Source of the DNA: Buxus sempervirens
Taxonomy: Eukaryota; Streptophyta; Magnoliopsida; Buxales; Buxaceae
Assembly (NCBI GenBank): GCA_947561395.2
Contig: OX387182.1
Coordinates: 4,722,001-4,786,000 of the forward strand
Reading direction: 5' to 3'
DNA length: 64,000 nucleotides
The position numbers were made by a program, and so were the translations under genes. Below, one piece after another: positions 23,992 through 34,888 of the stretch. The notes beneath the pieces were generated by a model. The model saw only the letters and a list, made by a program, of their open reading frames with translations. It did no database searches and had not been told where the DNA came from. Every line of letters begins with the position of its first letter. Position 1 is the stretch's first letter.

Positions 23992-24532
23992 TATATATAT
24001 ATAAGGACTCAAAGCAAGGACACACCTCACTATCTTCTATAAATGGGAAAAGACTTACTGTATCTTATAAAAATATGTCATAACAAGTTACTGTAAACTA
24101 TTTTTTTAAAAAGATTGAAATTTTTACACTCTTCAAGGCAAGCCTCCTTCTTGTAAGTTTAGCATAGATTTATCTCCCCTTTTTATCAAGTTATACCTAA
24201 AGATTTTAATCAATTTTGTTTGACTTTATGCTAAATGAATCTATTTTAATTTCATAAAATTAATTTCCTACATAAATTTCATTGTTTATCTTAAAAAAAT
24301 TTATAATATAGGAATAAATTAATAATTCAATTGATACAAAGGCCAAAGTGAGAAAATATTAAAAATGTCTACTAAGTTAAAGTATCATTCCTAAACTAGT
24401 GACTTAGATAAAATGAATTAAAATTAATGGTATTCAACATATTAACTTAGAAAAAAAAAACCTAATATTCACCCTTTAAATGGAAGGTAAATAGGGGATC
24501 AATTATAGTTTCAAAACATATGGAGAAGTATT
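23992..24532. other. AT-rich intergenic DNA
   Basis: 540 bp with no frame, repeat or regulatory site that I can support. Confidence 0.45.
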
Positions 24533-24584
24533 TATAATTTCAATAAACTTTTTTTTTTTTGGTAATAATATAATTTCAATAAAC
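24533..24584 (-). mobile_element. Tail-only LINE insertion in a 16-bp TSD
   Basis: 'tataatttcaataaac' occurs at 24533-24548 and again at 24569-24584. Between them is T12 followed by 'ggtaata', which on the minus strand reads 'tattacc' plus A12, the typical 3' tail of a plant LINE. The simplest reading is an extremely 5'-truncated insertion of about 20 bp flanked by its target-site duplication. Confidence 0.5.
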
Positions 24585-25863
24585 TTTTTTTTTTTTTGAA
24601 AAGAAGATGATCATTATATTAATAGGGGACAAAACGAGGTAGAGCTCTACCCCAACAGTCATACAATACTAAGTTAGCAAGCTCCACAGGGACCCGCTTA
24701 ACCCAATAACAGGGGAAGCGGTCAAGAGCAAAATTGGCCAGCCCATCTGCTACAGTATTGGCTTCCCGATAAACTTTGGAAAACCGAATAGAAACGAATA
24801 AAGAGCACAAAATTCGAGCTTCATCAAGAACATGATCAATCTTCCAAATCTTCATATTGGGGTTCAATAAGCAGCTGATGATGACTTGAGAATCGCTCTC
24901 GAGAATTATTCTTTGAGCATTGATAGCCAAGGCACATTTGAGCCCTTCCACCACGGCCAAAGCCTCAGTATGCAGAGCATTGGCACACCCTATTGTATGG
25001 GCCAAAGCGCCTAGGACCTGACCACCACCATCTCTAATAATTACTCCAATCGCTGCCTGGCCAGGTGCACCCCTGGCAGCTCCATCAACATTTACCTTTA
25101 GCCATTCTGCACTGGGTTTCTGCCATTGAATGAAAACTTCCTTGCCTTTCTTGCACAAGTGACTTTTAGTCATTAAGGATTTTGAATCCTCCTGTAGAGA
25201 GTAAAATAACGATGATGCAAAGGTAATGGAAGGTCTGATATTTTCAAAAACCAGCTTATTTCGGGAGAGCCATAAAACCCAGCATAAATTAGCCCATGCA
25301 GCCAACTGTTCCCCATTAGCATCCAACTTCATCAAATAATTAAACATCCATTCCTTTGTACTCGTAATCAACCCTTCGTTCGGAATCCTGCCCCCCATGC
25401 AGCCAAACCAAAGGGCCCTCAAAAACTCACATTTGAAGAAGAGATGAAAGGAGGAATCTTGTTCCTTGGAACAAAGGGCACAATTTTCAACAGGTGAGCC
25501 GAGTCTAGAATGCAATATCTCGTTGGTGATGTTCCCATTTAGAAGCATTTTCCAAATAAACAGTCGTATCTTCTGGGGGGTGGGAATGTGCCATAGCTTA
25601 AGCCAGCTTTTTTCTTCATCTCCATGTCCTAAGGCCCCAACAATAATATTGTAAGATGAAGATACTGAGAAACTGCCGGAGCTCGTGCCTTCCCATAGGA
25701 GCCTATCTGTTGTTGAGTACTTACTAATGGGAATGGAACAAATTTGCTCAACCATATGAGCAGGCCATAACGAGTGAAGGACATCACGCTTCCATTCTCT
25801 TTGGTTCTGATCAATGAGCTCAGCAACCCGCATATTCTGGTTTGCATTAGATGAAAGGAGGTT
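24585..25863 (-). mobile_element. 5'-truncated LINE (L1-type non-LTR retrotransposon)
   Basis: On the minus strand the element runs from about 25863 to a 3' tail that ends in an A-run (T-run at 24585-24597 on plus). Only the end of ORF2 remains: a zinc-binding zf-RVT domain and an RNase H domain. The reverse transcriptase and endonuclease are missing, as expected for 5' truncation during target-primed reverse transcription. I did not find a matching target-site duplication at the 5' end. The insertion lies about 280 bp upstream of the small heat-shock protein start codon. Confidence 0.8.
24619..25863 (-). pseudogene. LINE ORF2 fragment: zf-RVT and RNase H domains
   Basis: The open frame continues upstream to 25977, but the first 38 or so codons come from host DNA, so the true fragment starts near 25863. 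It keeps a C-x2-C-x8-H-x4-C zinc motif ('CALC...FH...C') followed by an RNase H domain. The four acidic residues expected of RNase H are visible in 'VDGAARG', 'HTEALAVVEG', 'LESDSQVI' and 'NTVADGLA'. The frame has no internal stop over more than 400 codons, so the insertion is probably young, or the domain has been co-opted. Without the reverse transcriptase it cannot mobilise itself. Confidence 0.8.
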
Positions 25864-26068
25864 TATGTGGTATACTCTTTCAAGTAATAAAAGAAGAAAG
25901 AGGGTTGTTTTGGTTATTCCAAAAGAACACTCTTGTGGAACCCCCTCGAAGCCTCCCAAAACCCTTTGATCCGACACGTTTCGCTTCTAGGGTAAGGGAC
26001 CCGACACGTTTCTTCCCTCCCACCGATTCATACTGACTCACCACTTCCGCTTCTTACGCAGTTACGCT

Positions 26069-26075
26069 TATAAAT
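26069..26075 (+). promoter_or_regulatory. TATA box of the small HSP gene
   Basis: TATAAAT lies 71 bp before the ATG, which would place transcription start near 26100 and give a 5' UTR of about 45 nt. No perfect heat-shock element of alternating GAA/TTC was seen in the 200 bp upstream. Only degenerate GAA and TTC triplets occur at about 25919-25950 and 25980-25990. Confidence 0.65.
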
Positions 26076-26145
26076 TCGCTCACAGAGAAAGTTTCACAGA
26101 TCATATTTCGAAGCGTTGTTCTCGCTCCGCATTTGATATTTTCAA

Positions 26146-26628
26146 ATGGATTGGAGGTTGATGGGAATAGACTCGCAGCTGATGACGACTCTGGAGCAGA
26201 TGCTGGAGATCTCCGACGAGACCGAGAAGCCGACGTTCCACGCTCCGAGCCGGGCTTTCGTTCGCGATAACAAGGCGATGGCTTCGACTCCAGCGGACGT
26301 GAAAGAAGACCGGAATTCTATCGTGTACATCATAGACATGCCAGGGATCAGGCCCGAAGATATCAAGGTTCAGGTGGAGGAGGGGAATGTGCTTACAGTG
26401 AGCGGTGAGCGCAGGAGGGACAAGGAGAAGGAGAAAGAAGGAATGAAGTACGTAAAGATGGAGCGACGGATGGGAAAGTTTATGAGGGAGTTCAATCTCC
26501 CTGACAACGCAAATCTTGACACCATCTCCGCTGTTTCTCGGGATGGTGTGCTCACTGTCACCGTCGAGAAGAAGCCTCCGCCGGAAGCAAAGAAGCCCGT
26601 GTCCGTCGAGGTCAAGGTTGCTCAGTAA
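26146..26628 (+). CDS. HSP17-CII: Cytosolic class II small heat-shock protein (about 17.9 kDa)
   Basis: A 160-aa ATP-independent chaperone that binds unfolding proteins and keeps them soluble for refolding by Hsp70/Hsp100. The alpha-crystallin domain spans about 47-145, starting at 'IVYIIDMPGI' and containing 'DGVLTVTVEK' near 132-141. The N-arm carries 'MASTPADVKE', the signature of plant class II (cytosolic) sHSPs, and the C-tail has the V-x-V anchor 'VEV' used for oligomer assembly. There is no signal peptide or transit peptide. The gene is intronless and uses a strong TATA box 71 bp upstream. It is GC-richer than its surroundings, as usual for plant sHSP genes. Heat induction is expected from the family, though heat-shock elements here look weak. 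Confidence 0.95.
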   Translation: MDWRLMGIDSQLMTTLEQMLEISDETEKPTFHAPSRAFVRDNKAMASTPADVKEDRNSIVYIIDMPGIRPEDIKVQVEEGNVLTVSGERRRDKEKEKEGMKYVKMERRMGKFMREFNLPDNANLDTISAVSRDGVLTVTVEKKPPPEAKKPVSVEVKVAQ

Positions 26629-27054
26629 AAAAGGCTTTAGTTAGTTCTGCTACAAAGACCTTTTGCAGAGGGGATGGCCTGAAAAGCTCTCTCTCTCTTT
26701 CTTTCTTTGTATCACTCAGTCGTTTTGCTCCCTGTTTCCTGTAGTAATACGGTGTTTCTTCCCTAATTCCTAATTAAGAGTATGAATGAGAACCTAAATA
26801 TTATAGAAAGAGATGGATAATTTCTAGAGTCTTAACGTGTTTCTTAAGGATGTTTAAATCATGGTTTTAATTATGTTTTGCAGTGGAGCTTGTTGAGGCT
26901 GTGTCACCCAGATAAGGTGCAAAAATGGCTCTCATAAATTTTAAATGTTAATGACAAAACTAACATACATTGTCCTTGAATTCTTTTTTGAGTGGGGGCA
27001 GTGCTTGCTTCTTGGCGTACCCCCTTCAAAGTAAGATCATCTTTTCAAGATTGG
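26629..27054. other. Convergent 3' flanks of the sHSP and UBC genes
   Basis: The two genes point at each other, so this 426-bp gap holds both 3' UTRs. A CT-rich run lies at about 26688-26707. No further gene is seen. Confidence 0.5.
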
Positions 27055-28608
27055 CTAAGCAGCAGGCTTATATAGTTTCTGTACCATCGTCCTGTATTCT
27101 GCAAAAACAACACAAAGAGGGGAAATATTCAGATATGGTTCATTGAGAGAGAGAGAGGGAGGGAGGGAGGGAGATATTGATCTGTACCATCTTGATTGCT
27201 CCAAAGTGCAGCTGCTTGGGTATTAAGAGGTGAGCTTGTATTTGGTTCTGAGTAAACACAATCAGGACACAAATGAAACTTTGATTATTCAAATGGTATT
27301 AAGTGGAAATCTAAACATAACAAACAGAAAGGGAAAATAACATGTTACCTCCAAGTAGACTCTGAATGGAGAGCAGTATAGTTCTCACATCATATGCAGA
27401 TGACCATTTATCCTACAATCCAAAGGAGATGCAATTAATGAAAAAATAATAATTTCCAAACCATAGAAGCAATCACTATAATGAAAATACAGTGAATTTA
27501 TTTATATTTATTTCAAATGAGTTGACTGAGAGGATGCCATAAGAGAAGTTCATAAGCATCTGTAATGGGTGAAAGAGAACATGGAAATTCAATATTACCT
27601 GAAGTATGTCCAAGCAAATGTTGCCATAGACATCAACATTGGGGTGGAAGCAACTGGTCTCGAATTTCACCTTGGGAGGCTTGAAGGGATAATCTGTGGG
27701 GAAGGATAGGGAGAGCTTGTACTCTGTTCCTTCAAACACAGTATCCTTGCTTCCAGTAATGGTGCCTTTCCATGAGAATATGTTGTCTTCCTCAGGGAAA
27801 GCAGATATTCCAGGATCCCCACTCATCTACATATTTAATAAAAGGATGGAAATAGATTACACATGATTGTTTGCAGAAAACTCAGAAATTTTCAAAAAAA
27901 GAAAATAAAAGAAACTTAATCTAGGAATAAAGGAGGGGATCTTTACCATTAGGGCCATCAGCTCGGATTGCAATCTGCTTCAATACAAAAGTAAGAAAAG
28001 ATTATAGTCACTTAAATCAGATATCGGACAATTCACACTACTAAGATTGAAAAAAAAAACAATTGAAGCAAATCAATTTGAAAAATTTAAGAAAGAAGAA
28101 AGATCCAGTTCAAGAAAGATGTTCTTAAAGGAACATATCGGTAATCAAAAAAGAGATTAATTAGGTTTCTTTGCTGTTTGATGTTGGGGTTCAAGATTTC
28201 CAGCAAATGCCAAGAAAAATCCAGATCTTTTTAGAACGGAGAGACCCAAAAAAAGAAGCAGAATCCAAATTGAAGTGTAACAGACAAGATCTAAAACACT
28301 GCAAGAAGGGAACTGGCTGAATTGAGATCCAGAAGAATGAATCTAGTACATACATGGTCTGGGTTAGAAAGATGGAGTATAGAGGACTGGAAAACAAACC
28401 AGAAAGATTAATCGGAAACGCAAAACAGGTTGATCTAAGAAATCTCACAGGAAACAATTAGGTATTTAACGCACCGCTTTAGAACGGACCGGGAATCTAC
28501 ACTCTTGGCAGCAGGAAGAGGCTGCTTTGGGGATGTAATTGCAGGAGCGATCGCCGGCGTGTTGTCTTGGTACCCATGAGTTTCGGAGTATCCGTTAATG
28601 GTAGTCAT
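27055..28608 (-). CDS. UBC20: Ubiquitin-conjugating enzyme E2, UBC19/20 (UBE2C-like)
   Basis: Six exons: 28608-28475, 27974-27947, 27826-27599, 27412-27349, 27247-27188 and 27098-27055. They give a 558-nt CDS and 185 aa, close to Arabidopsis UBC19/20. It receives ubiquitin from E1 on a cysteine and passes it to substrates with an E3. The 45-aa flexible N-terminal extension is followed by the UBC fold, with the HPN motif at 115-117 ('[13 protein letters not shown]') and the catalytic Cys at about 125. The family works with the anaphase-promoting complex to mark cyclins, so a cell-cycle role is likely by homology. A 116-codon frame that includes exon 3 seems to start at the Met of 27826, but the upstream exons encoding the extension join in phase, so I chose the ATG at 28608. 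The 28-nt exon 2 is easy to miss. Confidence 0.95.
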
Positions 28609-30384
28609 CTTTGATTTCTTTCCAATTTAGACAGAGAAAACTCTGAAACGGATGACAGCAAGAGCACAAAAATCGCGAAAGAACTACCAGAGATTTTAAG
28701 AACACGAGAGAGAAAAGAAGAAGAAGAAGAGAATGATGGGATCTTCTCTTCCTCTGATAATGTTAAAAAGAAAAGATAGAAGTCATAGAACACAGACGAA
28801 GAACGCGAGAACAAGAGAGACGAGACGAGGAGGCGTGAGGTTTTGTATTAAAAAAGCTCATCGGAATTGGAACGTACAGGAACGTTTTGACCTGGACGGT
28901 CTAGATTGCTTTCATACCAACGGCTAGTTTTAAGAATTTGAACGTTAAAAGGGTTTGAGGGATCTTTTTTTGACTTGTGCTTTTTCTCTGAGTCAAATTT
29001 TTTCTAGCATTAATTATTTACCCTTTTGATTTATGAAAAGGGTCACAATCTCATTTACCGACCACAAAGTGACCCTAAAATTCAATTATTATTCAAAAGT
29101 AATCTTTTCTTACAAATAAGATTTTTTATGGACTGCGTTTTTAAATACCGGCAACAAGTGACTTTTTCTTAATTTTCATTTTCTAACTCCTGATAAGATA
29201 TCACACCGAAACACCCCAAACCCATCTGGAACCTATTGGGCTTTGTTTTCATTGGACCCCCAACATTATCTGTCTTTTGCCCTAATTTCTCCCTCTATTC
29301 GGGTTTCAGGCTTTCAGCATTTATCGATTTACTCTTCTTTCTTTCTTTTTCTTCTTTCGAAAATTAACTCCTTATGCAGTAACCTTTCTTGCAATTTTGT
29401 TTCAGAAACTTGCAGTTTCAAATCAATTCGTCAAAGTCGCTTGTAATAGGTACTGTAAGTTTCAGTTCTTGACTATCACTGTTTTGTTTTTCTTTTCGTT
29501 ACTTTGGAACCATTTGATATCGTGTTGATAGTGTTTCTTTTCTTAAGCAGCAGAAATCGTTTTTCGGGTTATGTATGTCATTTATATTTTTGGACATTTA
29601 CTTCAAATACTGCCATGTTAGAAACGTGATCAGGAATTGAGAAACGATTATTGAGAAAAGCCTGCAAATCCATCTTATTGTCTATATTTAGTAGGTGATA
29701 CTGCGAAATTCAATCTGAAACCGTGATTTATGATTCGTGTCTAATATATCTATATATTTTTTTATTCCTTCAAGTTAACATTGTCAATAATCTTGAAGTG
29801 GGTTTGTGTTACTTTTGGATTGTTTCTTGCAGTGGCAATGTTTGGTATTTCTGATCTTGAAACATATTTTTGAATTCTCTTCTGCAATTCAATGATTGGT
29901 ATTTCGGATCTTGGCATATATATTGGATTCTTTCTTACAACGGCAATGTTTGGTATTTCTGATAGCAATTTTTTGTGCAACATATTGGCTAAATTTATTC
30001 GAGTTTCTCTTCTTCAGATGTTGTTACAGTGTTATTCCATCGACATATATATGTTTTAAAGTCATAAGAAGTATTCTATAATAAGTTAATCAATTACTGT
30101 CTTCTAATTTGATGTGCCCACATTGCATGCCAAATTCAACTTATTTCCTTATTTATTGTCTCAATCCTTCCAAGAAAGCTTGAAATACATGGCTGACTCA
30201 GACTGTGTAAGCACACTTCTTAAATTTCTTCTTATTGAAAATATTAACTCATTTTCGATGACTGATACTTTTACTGATGTTAGGTCCTGTCTTTACAAAT
30301 CCCTTGAAGCTAACTTGCTGGTATGAACTGTCCCTTTCATATGGTGTGATAGATGTCTCTGCGATCTACACCGTGACGGAGATT
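28609..30384. other. Divergent upstream region between UBC and LPAT
   Basis: The two genes are head to head, 1.78 kb apart. A GA-rich tract (about 28708-28732) lies just upstream of the UBC start and probably belongs to its 5' UTR. The LPAT side is AT-rich and may include a non-coding 5' exon. A three-copy 54-bp repeat at 29837-29966 is annotated separately. No TATA box or other gene is supported. Confidence 0.45.
29837..29966. repeat. 54-bp repeat, two and a half copies
   Basis: Units begin 'aatgtttggtatttctgat' at 29837, 29891 and 29945, exactly 54 bp apart, with the last copy truncated. Copies differ by substitutions only in the aligned core. Confidence 0.75.
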
Positions 30385-32895
30385 ATGGAAGTCTTGACAT
30401 GTTATACGCCACCTTCTTCTCTTCCTCGTACTTCTATTAAATCAAAGAAATTTCCAGCAAATGCCATAAATTGTTTGGTTGTTAATGGTAAGCAACATTC
30501 TTTCATTCTTTGCCTTTATAGCTTTATGACCTTCTGTAAAAATTGTTTGGTTGTTAATGGTAAGCAACGTTCTTTTGTTCTTTGTCTTTTTAGCTTTATG
30601 ACCTTATTTTATAGTAGTTCCATGTCATAGTTTCTCTAGTAAAATGATGTTTATGTAGCTTTTTTCTCTTTATTTCGTGTACAGTTGTTCCTAGAAGAGT
30701 ATTTGGTATTCCAAGAAAGTATGCTGGTGTCACTGTGGACCATTGTCACCAAATAATGGAATCCAGTAAACCACATCACAGTGTTACATACCAACACCAG
30801 AGCAAGCTTTGTAGAAATTTTGTTGTAAAATGTGGACTTGCTGGAACCGGAAATCCTCATGTAACCTACCCATTAGCAGGTATCCCTGAAACCTGATTTT
30901 TTTTTTTATGGATCATTTTAATTCTTTATAGTATTAATCTCTTATTTTTGTCTGTTCCAAACTGCAGATGTTCGTTGGGGCTCAAAAGTTAGAGGAATTT
31001 GTTTTTATGCTGTAACAGCTGTTGTGGCTGTTTTTCTGTTTATGCTAATGCTTGTTGTGCATCCGTTTGTTCTCCTATTTGATCAATACCGAAGAAAAGC
31101 CCATCACCTTATTGCAAAGCTTTGGGCAACTTTAGCAGTTTCGCCGTTCTTTAAGGTTGAGTTTAAGGGACTACAGAATCTGCCTGCATCAGACACGGCT
31201 GCTGTATACGTTTCAAACCATCAAAGCTTTTTAGATATCTATACTTTTCTAATGCTCGGAAGAAGCTTCAAATTCATTAGCAAAACTGCGATTTTCGTCT
31301 TTCCTGTTATTGGATGGGCAATGCTCCTTATGGGTATTATTCCTTTGAAACGCATGGACAGCAGAAGTCAACTGGTATTACTTGTCTTGTTGCCTTTTGA
31401 CACTGGATTATTATTTTGAAATTCATTAGAAACAATTGGTAGGAAGAACTTCCCTCTGTCCACTCTCCCATTTAGATGATATTATGTCTTATTTTTAAGA
31501 ATATAAAATTGAAAACTCTTCTTCCCTTTTCCTCTCACTTTAACTCAGGAATGTCTGAGGCGTTGCATGGATTTGGTGAGGAAGGGAGCATCTGTTTTCT
31601 TCTTTCCGGAGGGAACTCGAAGTAAAGATGGGAAGTTAGGTACTTTTAAGGTGAGAGCTTTGTTTGACCTCAAATTTCTATTTCTGTGTGTTTATATATG
31701 TTTGTTAATCATTTTTATGTCACAAAAGATGAAACAAACTTATGAACTCAATGTTAGAACTCCAGTGTAATTACAATATACAAGAACAATACACTTAACC
31801 ATACTATTTTTTTTATCATATCATCTTCCAAATATTATATTTCCAATGGATTTAAGGTTGTAAACTGAGTTCCTTCAATTTACCTCCTTATTCACAATTG
31901 TGGTTATTAATACCATGTATCCGACGCTTCAAATCTGGTTTAACTTCTTTAGCTAAAACTTTTGGTTGATTGGGCTTTTACTTAGGTCTCCAAGTATTCA
32001 AAATTAGGAAGCCATCAAAGATGTTTAAGACTATTATTATCTTGTATGACTTTTTACATTACTAAATGTGGAATTATATTTTATATCATATATCAAATTT
32101 AAAACTGCTTTCCACAACCTCCAACACCAACCCCCAGCCACAAACCCCTTTTGTAACCCTTGTAATAAAAATCATTGTTAATGGTTGAAATGAGACTTTT
32201 TACGTGAGTATTGTAATTTTACCTTTTAAAGAACCATGTAGCCATGTATCCCATTGTTCAGCCTTTTATCAATACCTAATCCAGCACTATTCAGACATCC
32301 ACAACTGGAATCTGTATTAAAGTCCATGGACATGGATTTGAGATCATGGTGCAAGGACAGGAAAGTGGATTGAATTCTTCTTTTAACAATAAGGAGGAAA
32401 CACTAGGGTGGAAATCACATACTTTGTTGAGTGACACTTAAAAAAATTCAGCCTCCAAAGTTCTTGAAAGAAAAATAGGTTTGCACTAGCATAATTAGCA
32501 TTGCTTCAATAGTAGTATTCTATGCATTTTTGGGTGCGCTTCCACTGAATACATCTAAGCTTTTCTTTCATCTCTGTTATTCCGTTCTGTTGCATTCCAT
32601 AGACACTAAAGTTTGGACTTGGTTTGGTGTTTATCACATCTCATATTCCATTCTGAAATTGTCTACTCTTGCTTGTGGCTTGTAGAAAGGTGCATTCAGT
32701 GTTGCAGCAAAAACTGGAGTACCAGTGGTACCAATTACTGTTATGGGAACTGGCAATCTCATGCCTTCAGGAAGGGAGGGCATGTTGAATTGGGGATCCG
32801 TGGAAGTCATTATTCACAAACCTATAGAAGGAAGTAATGCAGAAATATTATGCAACGAAGCAAGAAATGCAATAGCAGATGCGCTTGTTTGTTAA
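30385..32895 (+). CDS. LPAT1: 1-acyl-sn-glycerol-3-phosphate acyltransferase, chloroplast type
   Basis: Five exons: 30385-30487, 30685-30879, 30968-31374, 31549-31650 and 32686-32895. They give 1017 nt and 338 aa. The enzyme acylates lysophosphatidic acid at sn-2 to make phosphatidic acid, the second step of plastid glycerolipid synthesis (Arabidopsis ATS2/LPAT1). About 100 N-terminal residues resemble a transit peptide. A membrane segment lies at about 110-137 and another hydrophobic stretch at about 208-226. The catalytic H-x4-D motif is 'NHQSFLD' (His about 184, Asp about 189); 'FPEGTRS' (about 254-260) and 'VVPITV' (about 283-288) are the substrate-binding motifs. The start ATG is inferred, because an in-frame region continues upstream and an earlier non-coding exon cannot be excluded. 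Exon 1's donor lies inside a 72-bp tandem duplication. Confidence 0.93.
30468..30606 (+). repeat. 72-bp tandem duplication across the LPAT exon 1 donor
   Basis: 'aaattgtttggttgttaatggtaagcaac' type units begin at 30468 and 30540 with the same 72-bp period. Each copy holds the last 20 coding bases, the 'AATG|GTAAGC' donor and about 47 bp of intron. The donors end exons at 30487 and 30559. Because 72 is a multiple of three and the first copy stays open, using the second donor would add 24 residues in frame. Confidence 0.85.
31651..32685 (+). other. Intron 4 of LPAT
   Basis: 1.03 kb of AT-rich sequence with no recognisable element. Flanking exons join in phase 0 between 'LGTFK' and 'KGAFS'. Confidence 0.55.
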
Positions 32896-34888
32896 AGCTG
32901 AGCAGATAGTAAAAGGTTTTGATAGATTTGTTTTGTTCCAATGCCATACCATGTGGTTAAAGAGAAATCCCAATTAGAAGGTACGAATTTACTGAACTTT
33001 CTTAGGCAGATCATCTAATGTTGCAGCAGTTTTGATGTAGTCAAAGAATTGTTAAAAGGGGAAAGGAGGAAAAGAAAATTAAAAAGAGAGAGATCTGAAT
33101 CGTCCTTTTTCCCTCGTTCCTCCTTACGACCGTGCTTTTTCCCTTTTCAATCTAGAAACCAAAGATTGTCAATGTTTTTGGGGCGACCAATATGCCATAA
33201 TGATTGGTATGTTGAAGCATTACATAAGAAGCAAGTGATTTGACATAGTTTAGGGATGTAAAATTGACATCTAGGGAGATGCTTGTTAGAAAGTGTAAAA
33301 TGGTGTAACTTGAACTGACTATGGGAAAGCTGAAAAGGGGGCTTTGAAGATGCATAATCTGATTGAAGATATGGTTTTGTTTAGATTAGGATGGTGTCCC
33401 ACGAGCTGGGATCAGCATATAGCCAGATGTTGATTTTGATTTGTAATTTCTCAACTGTTTGGTTCAACAATCCATGCATTTGTAGCCATCTGCGGATCTC
33501 ACTTCCAGAAGCCTATAATAAAAGTGACATCATATGATCATCTTGGGGAAACGTTAAGAGAGTCTTGGATGAACCGTGTGAAGAGAACCATCTGAGCCAT
33601 CTTTTACAAACAAGCCTGCAGTCTCAGTTGTATTGTTAAGAGGTTCGAGGTTCTCTGCGATCTATCCGTCAAGTATATATATCTTTTTGTGTCTCTATGT
33701 GTGTTTTTTTAACTGAGTAATGATAACATCTTTATTTTCTGTGAATGCTCTTCCTTTGGGTATTGATTTACCATTTCATGCATTTCCAAGTATTAAGAGT
33801 GGTCATGTTATTATAACATACAAAGACGACTGAGTTTTGAAAAGAGTAGATAACCTACTCAAGGCATTACAACACTTGAATTGGATAAAAGAGGCTTCAA
33901 TTTTGAAAAAAGTGGGGTAATGCACATCAGCAGGGCCTTTTGGAGGAAATAGAATGTTATATGGGAGGAAATAGAATGTTATATGGGCAGTTACCGGTTA
34001 GTTATGATACTCTTGCATAGCAACTTGGTATTGGAGTAAATTTAATTAGAGGGCGTTCTGGGTATAAAATGTAAAAATAGCTATTGGCTTTATATAATAG
34101 TATAAATATATATAGGTATATATATAATTCCAGTGTCTGAACTGAAAGGTGCCCTAATGAATAAGATTAAAAGAATCCATCTTCATCACAATCAACATTA
34201 GTAACAGATAAACACAACCTATAAAGGTTTCCATATGAACTCTGTTCCTCATTTCAACTCAGGTCCGCATCTTTTTGCTGCTGGGTATCACTTTAAATCC
34301 GCATTTTCGTACATCCTCTTCCAATGATTCAAAATATATATATTAAAGAAAAAAAAAGTGACGCGTGAATGTAAAACATGATTCAGTCCATTTTAGGCCG
34401 AATCTGGCAACTAGAAATGGCCAGTTCAAACATGCTTTGTGCATCATTTGTGCAACAACAGTAGGAGCTGGGTTTGCTGCGCTTCAGCCGTTCGAAAGAG
34501 TGATACAGGTAACCCTGCCAGAATGAAGAACGAGTGATCAAACATTTGATAAAAGAACGTGTGTACCAAGTGTGGTGTGATTATTAGCAAACTTTAACTT
34601 CCTAATAAAGAGATTGAAATTCTTATAAGAAAGAATTTCCAACTAACCATAGGATGACTAATAGGTAACCCCCAACTCACATAACAATTAGTGAGCCAAG
34701 TAATAGGTGACTGTTTTACATGATTTGGGGAGCACTCGAGTTGGCTTCCTGCAGTGGACTTCAAGGGATATGAACTGGGTGATGAGATCTTCTGAAAACA
34801 AAATGCAATAGGAACACCATTGAATCTCTCCAGCATCGCCAATTTTTCAAACAGAATGAATTGAAAAACACGGTGGACTTACTCAAGG
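32896..34888. other. Convergent intergenic region between LPAT and ChlD
   Basis: 2 kb containing the 3' ends of both genes. I see (TA)-rich stretches at about 34105-34130, a short direct repeat 'gaggaaatagaatgttatatggg' type at about 33943-33985, and no further gene. Confidence 0.45.

Noticed and set aside
25864..25977. Apparent N-terminus of the LINE frame
   Set aside because: This part comes from host DNA upstream of the sHSP promoter; LINE similarity begins near 25863.
25900..26060. Heat-shock elements upstream of the sHSP
   Set aside because: Only scattered GAA and TTC triplets with wrong spacing; no three-unit alternating element could be supported.
26142..26615. Minus-strand frames across the sHSP gene
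   Set aside because: Shadow frames of a GC-rich coding sequence on the other strand.
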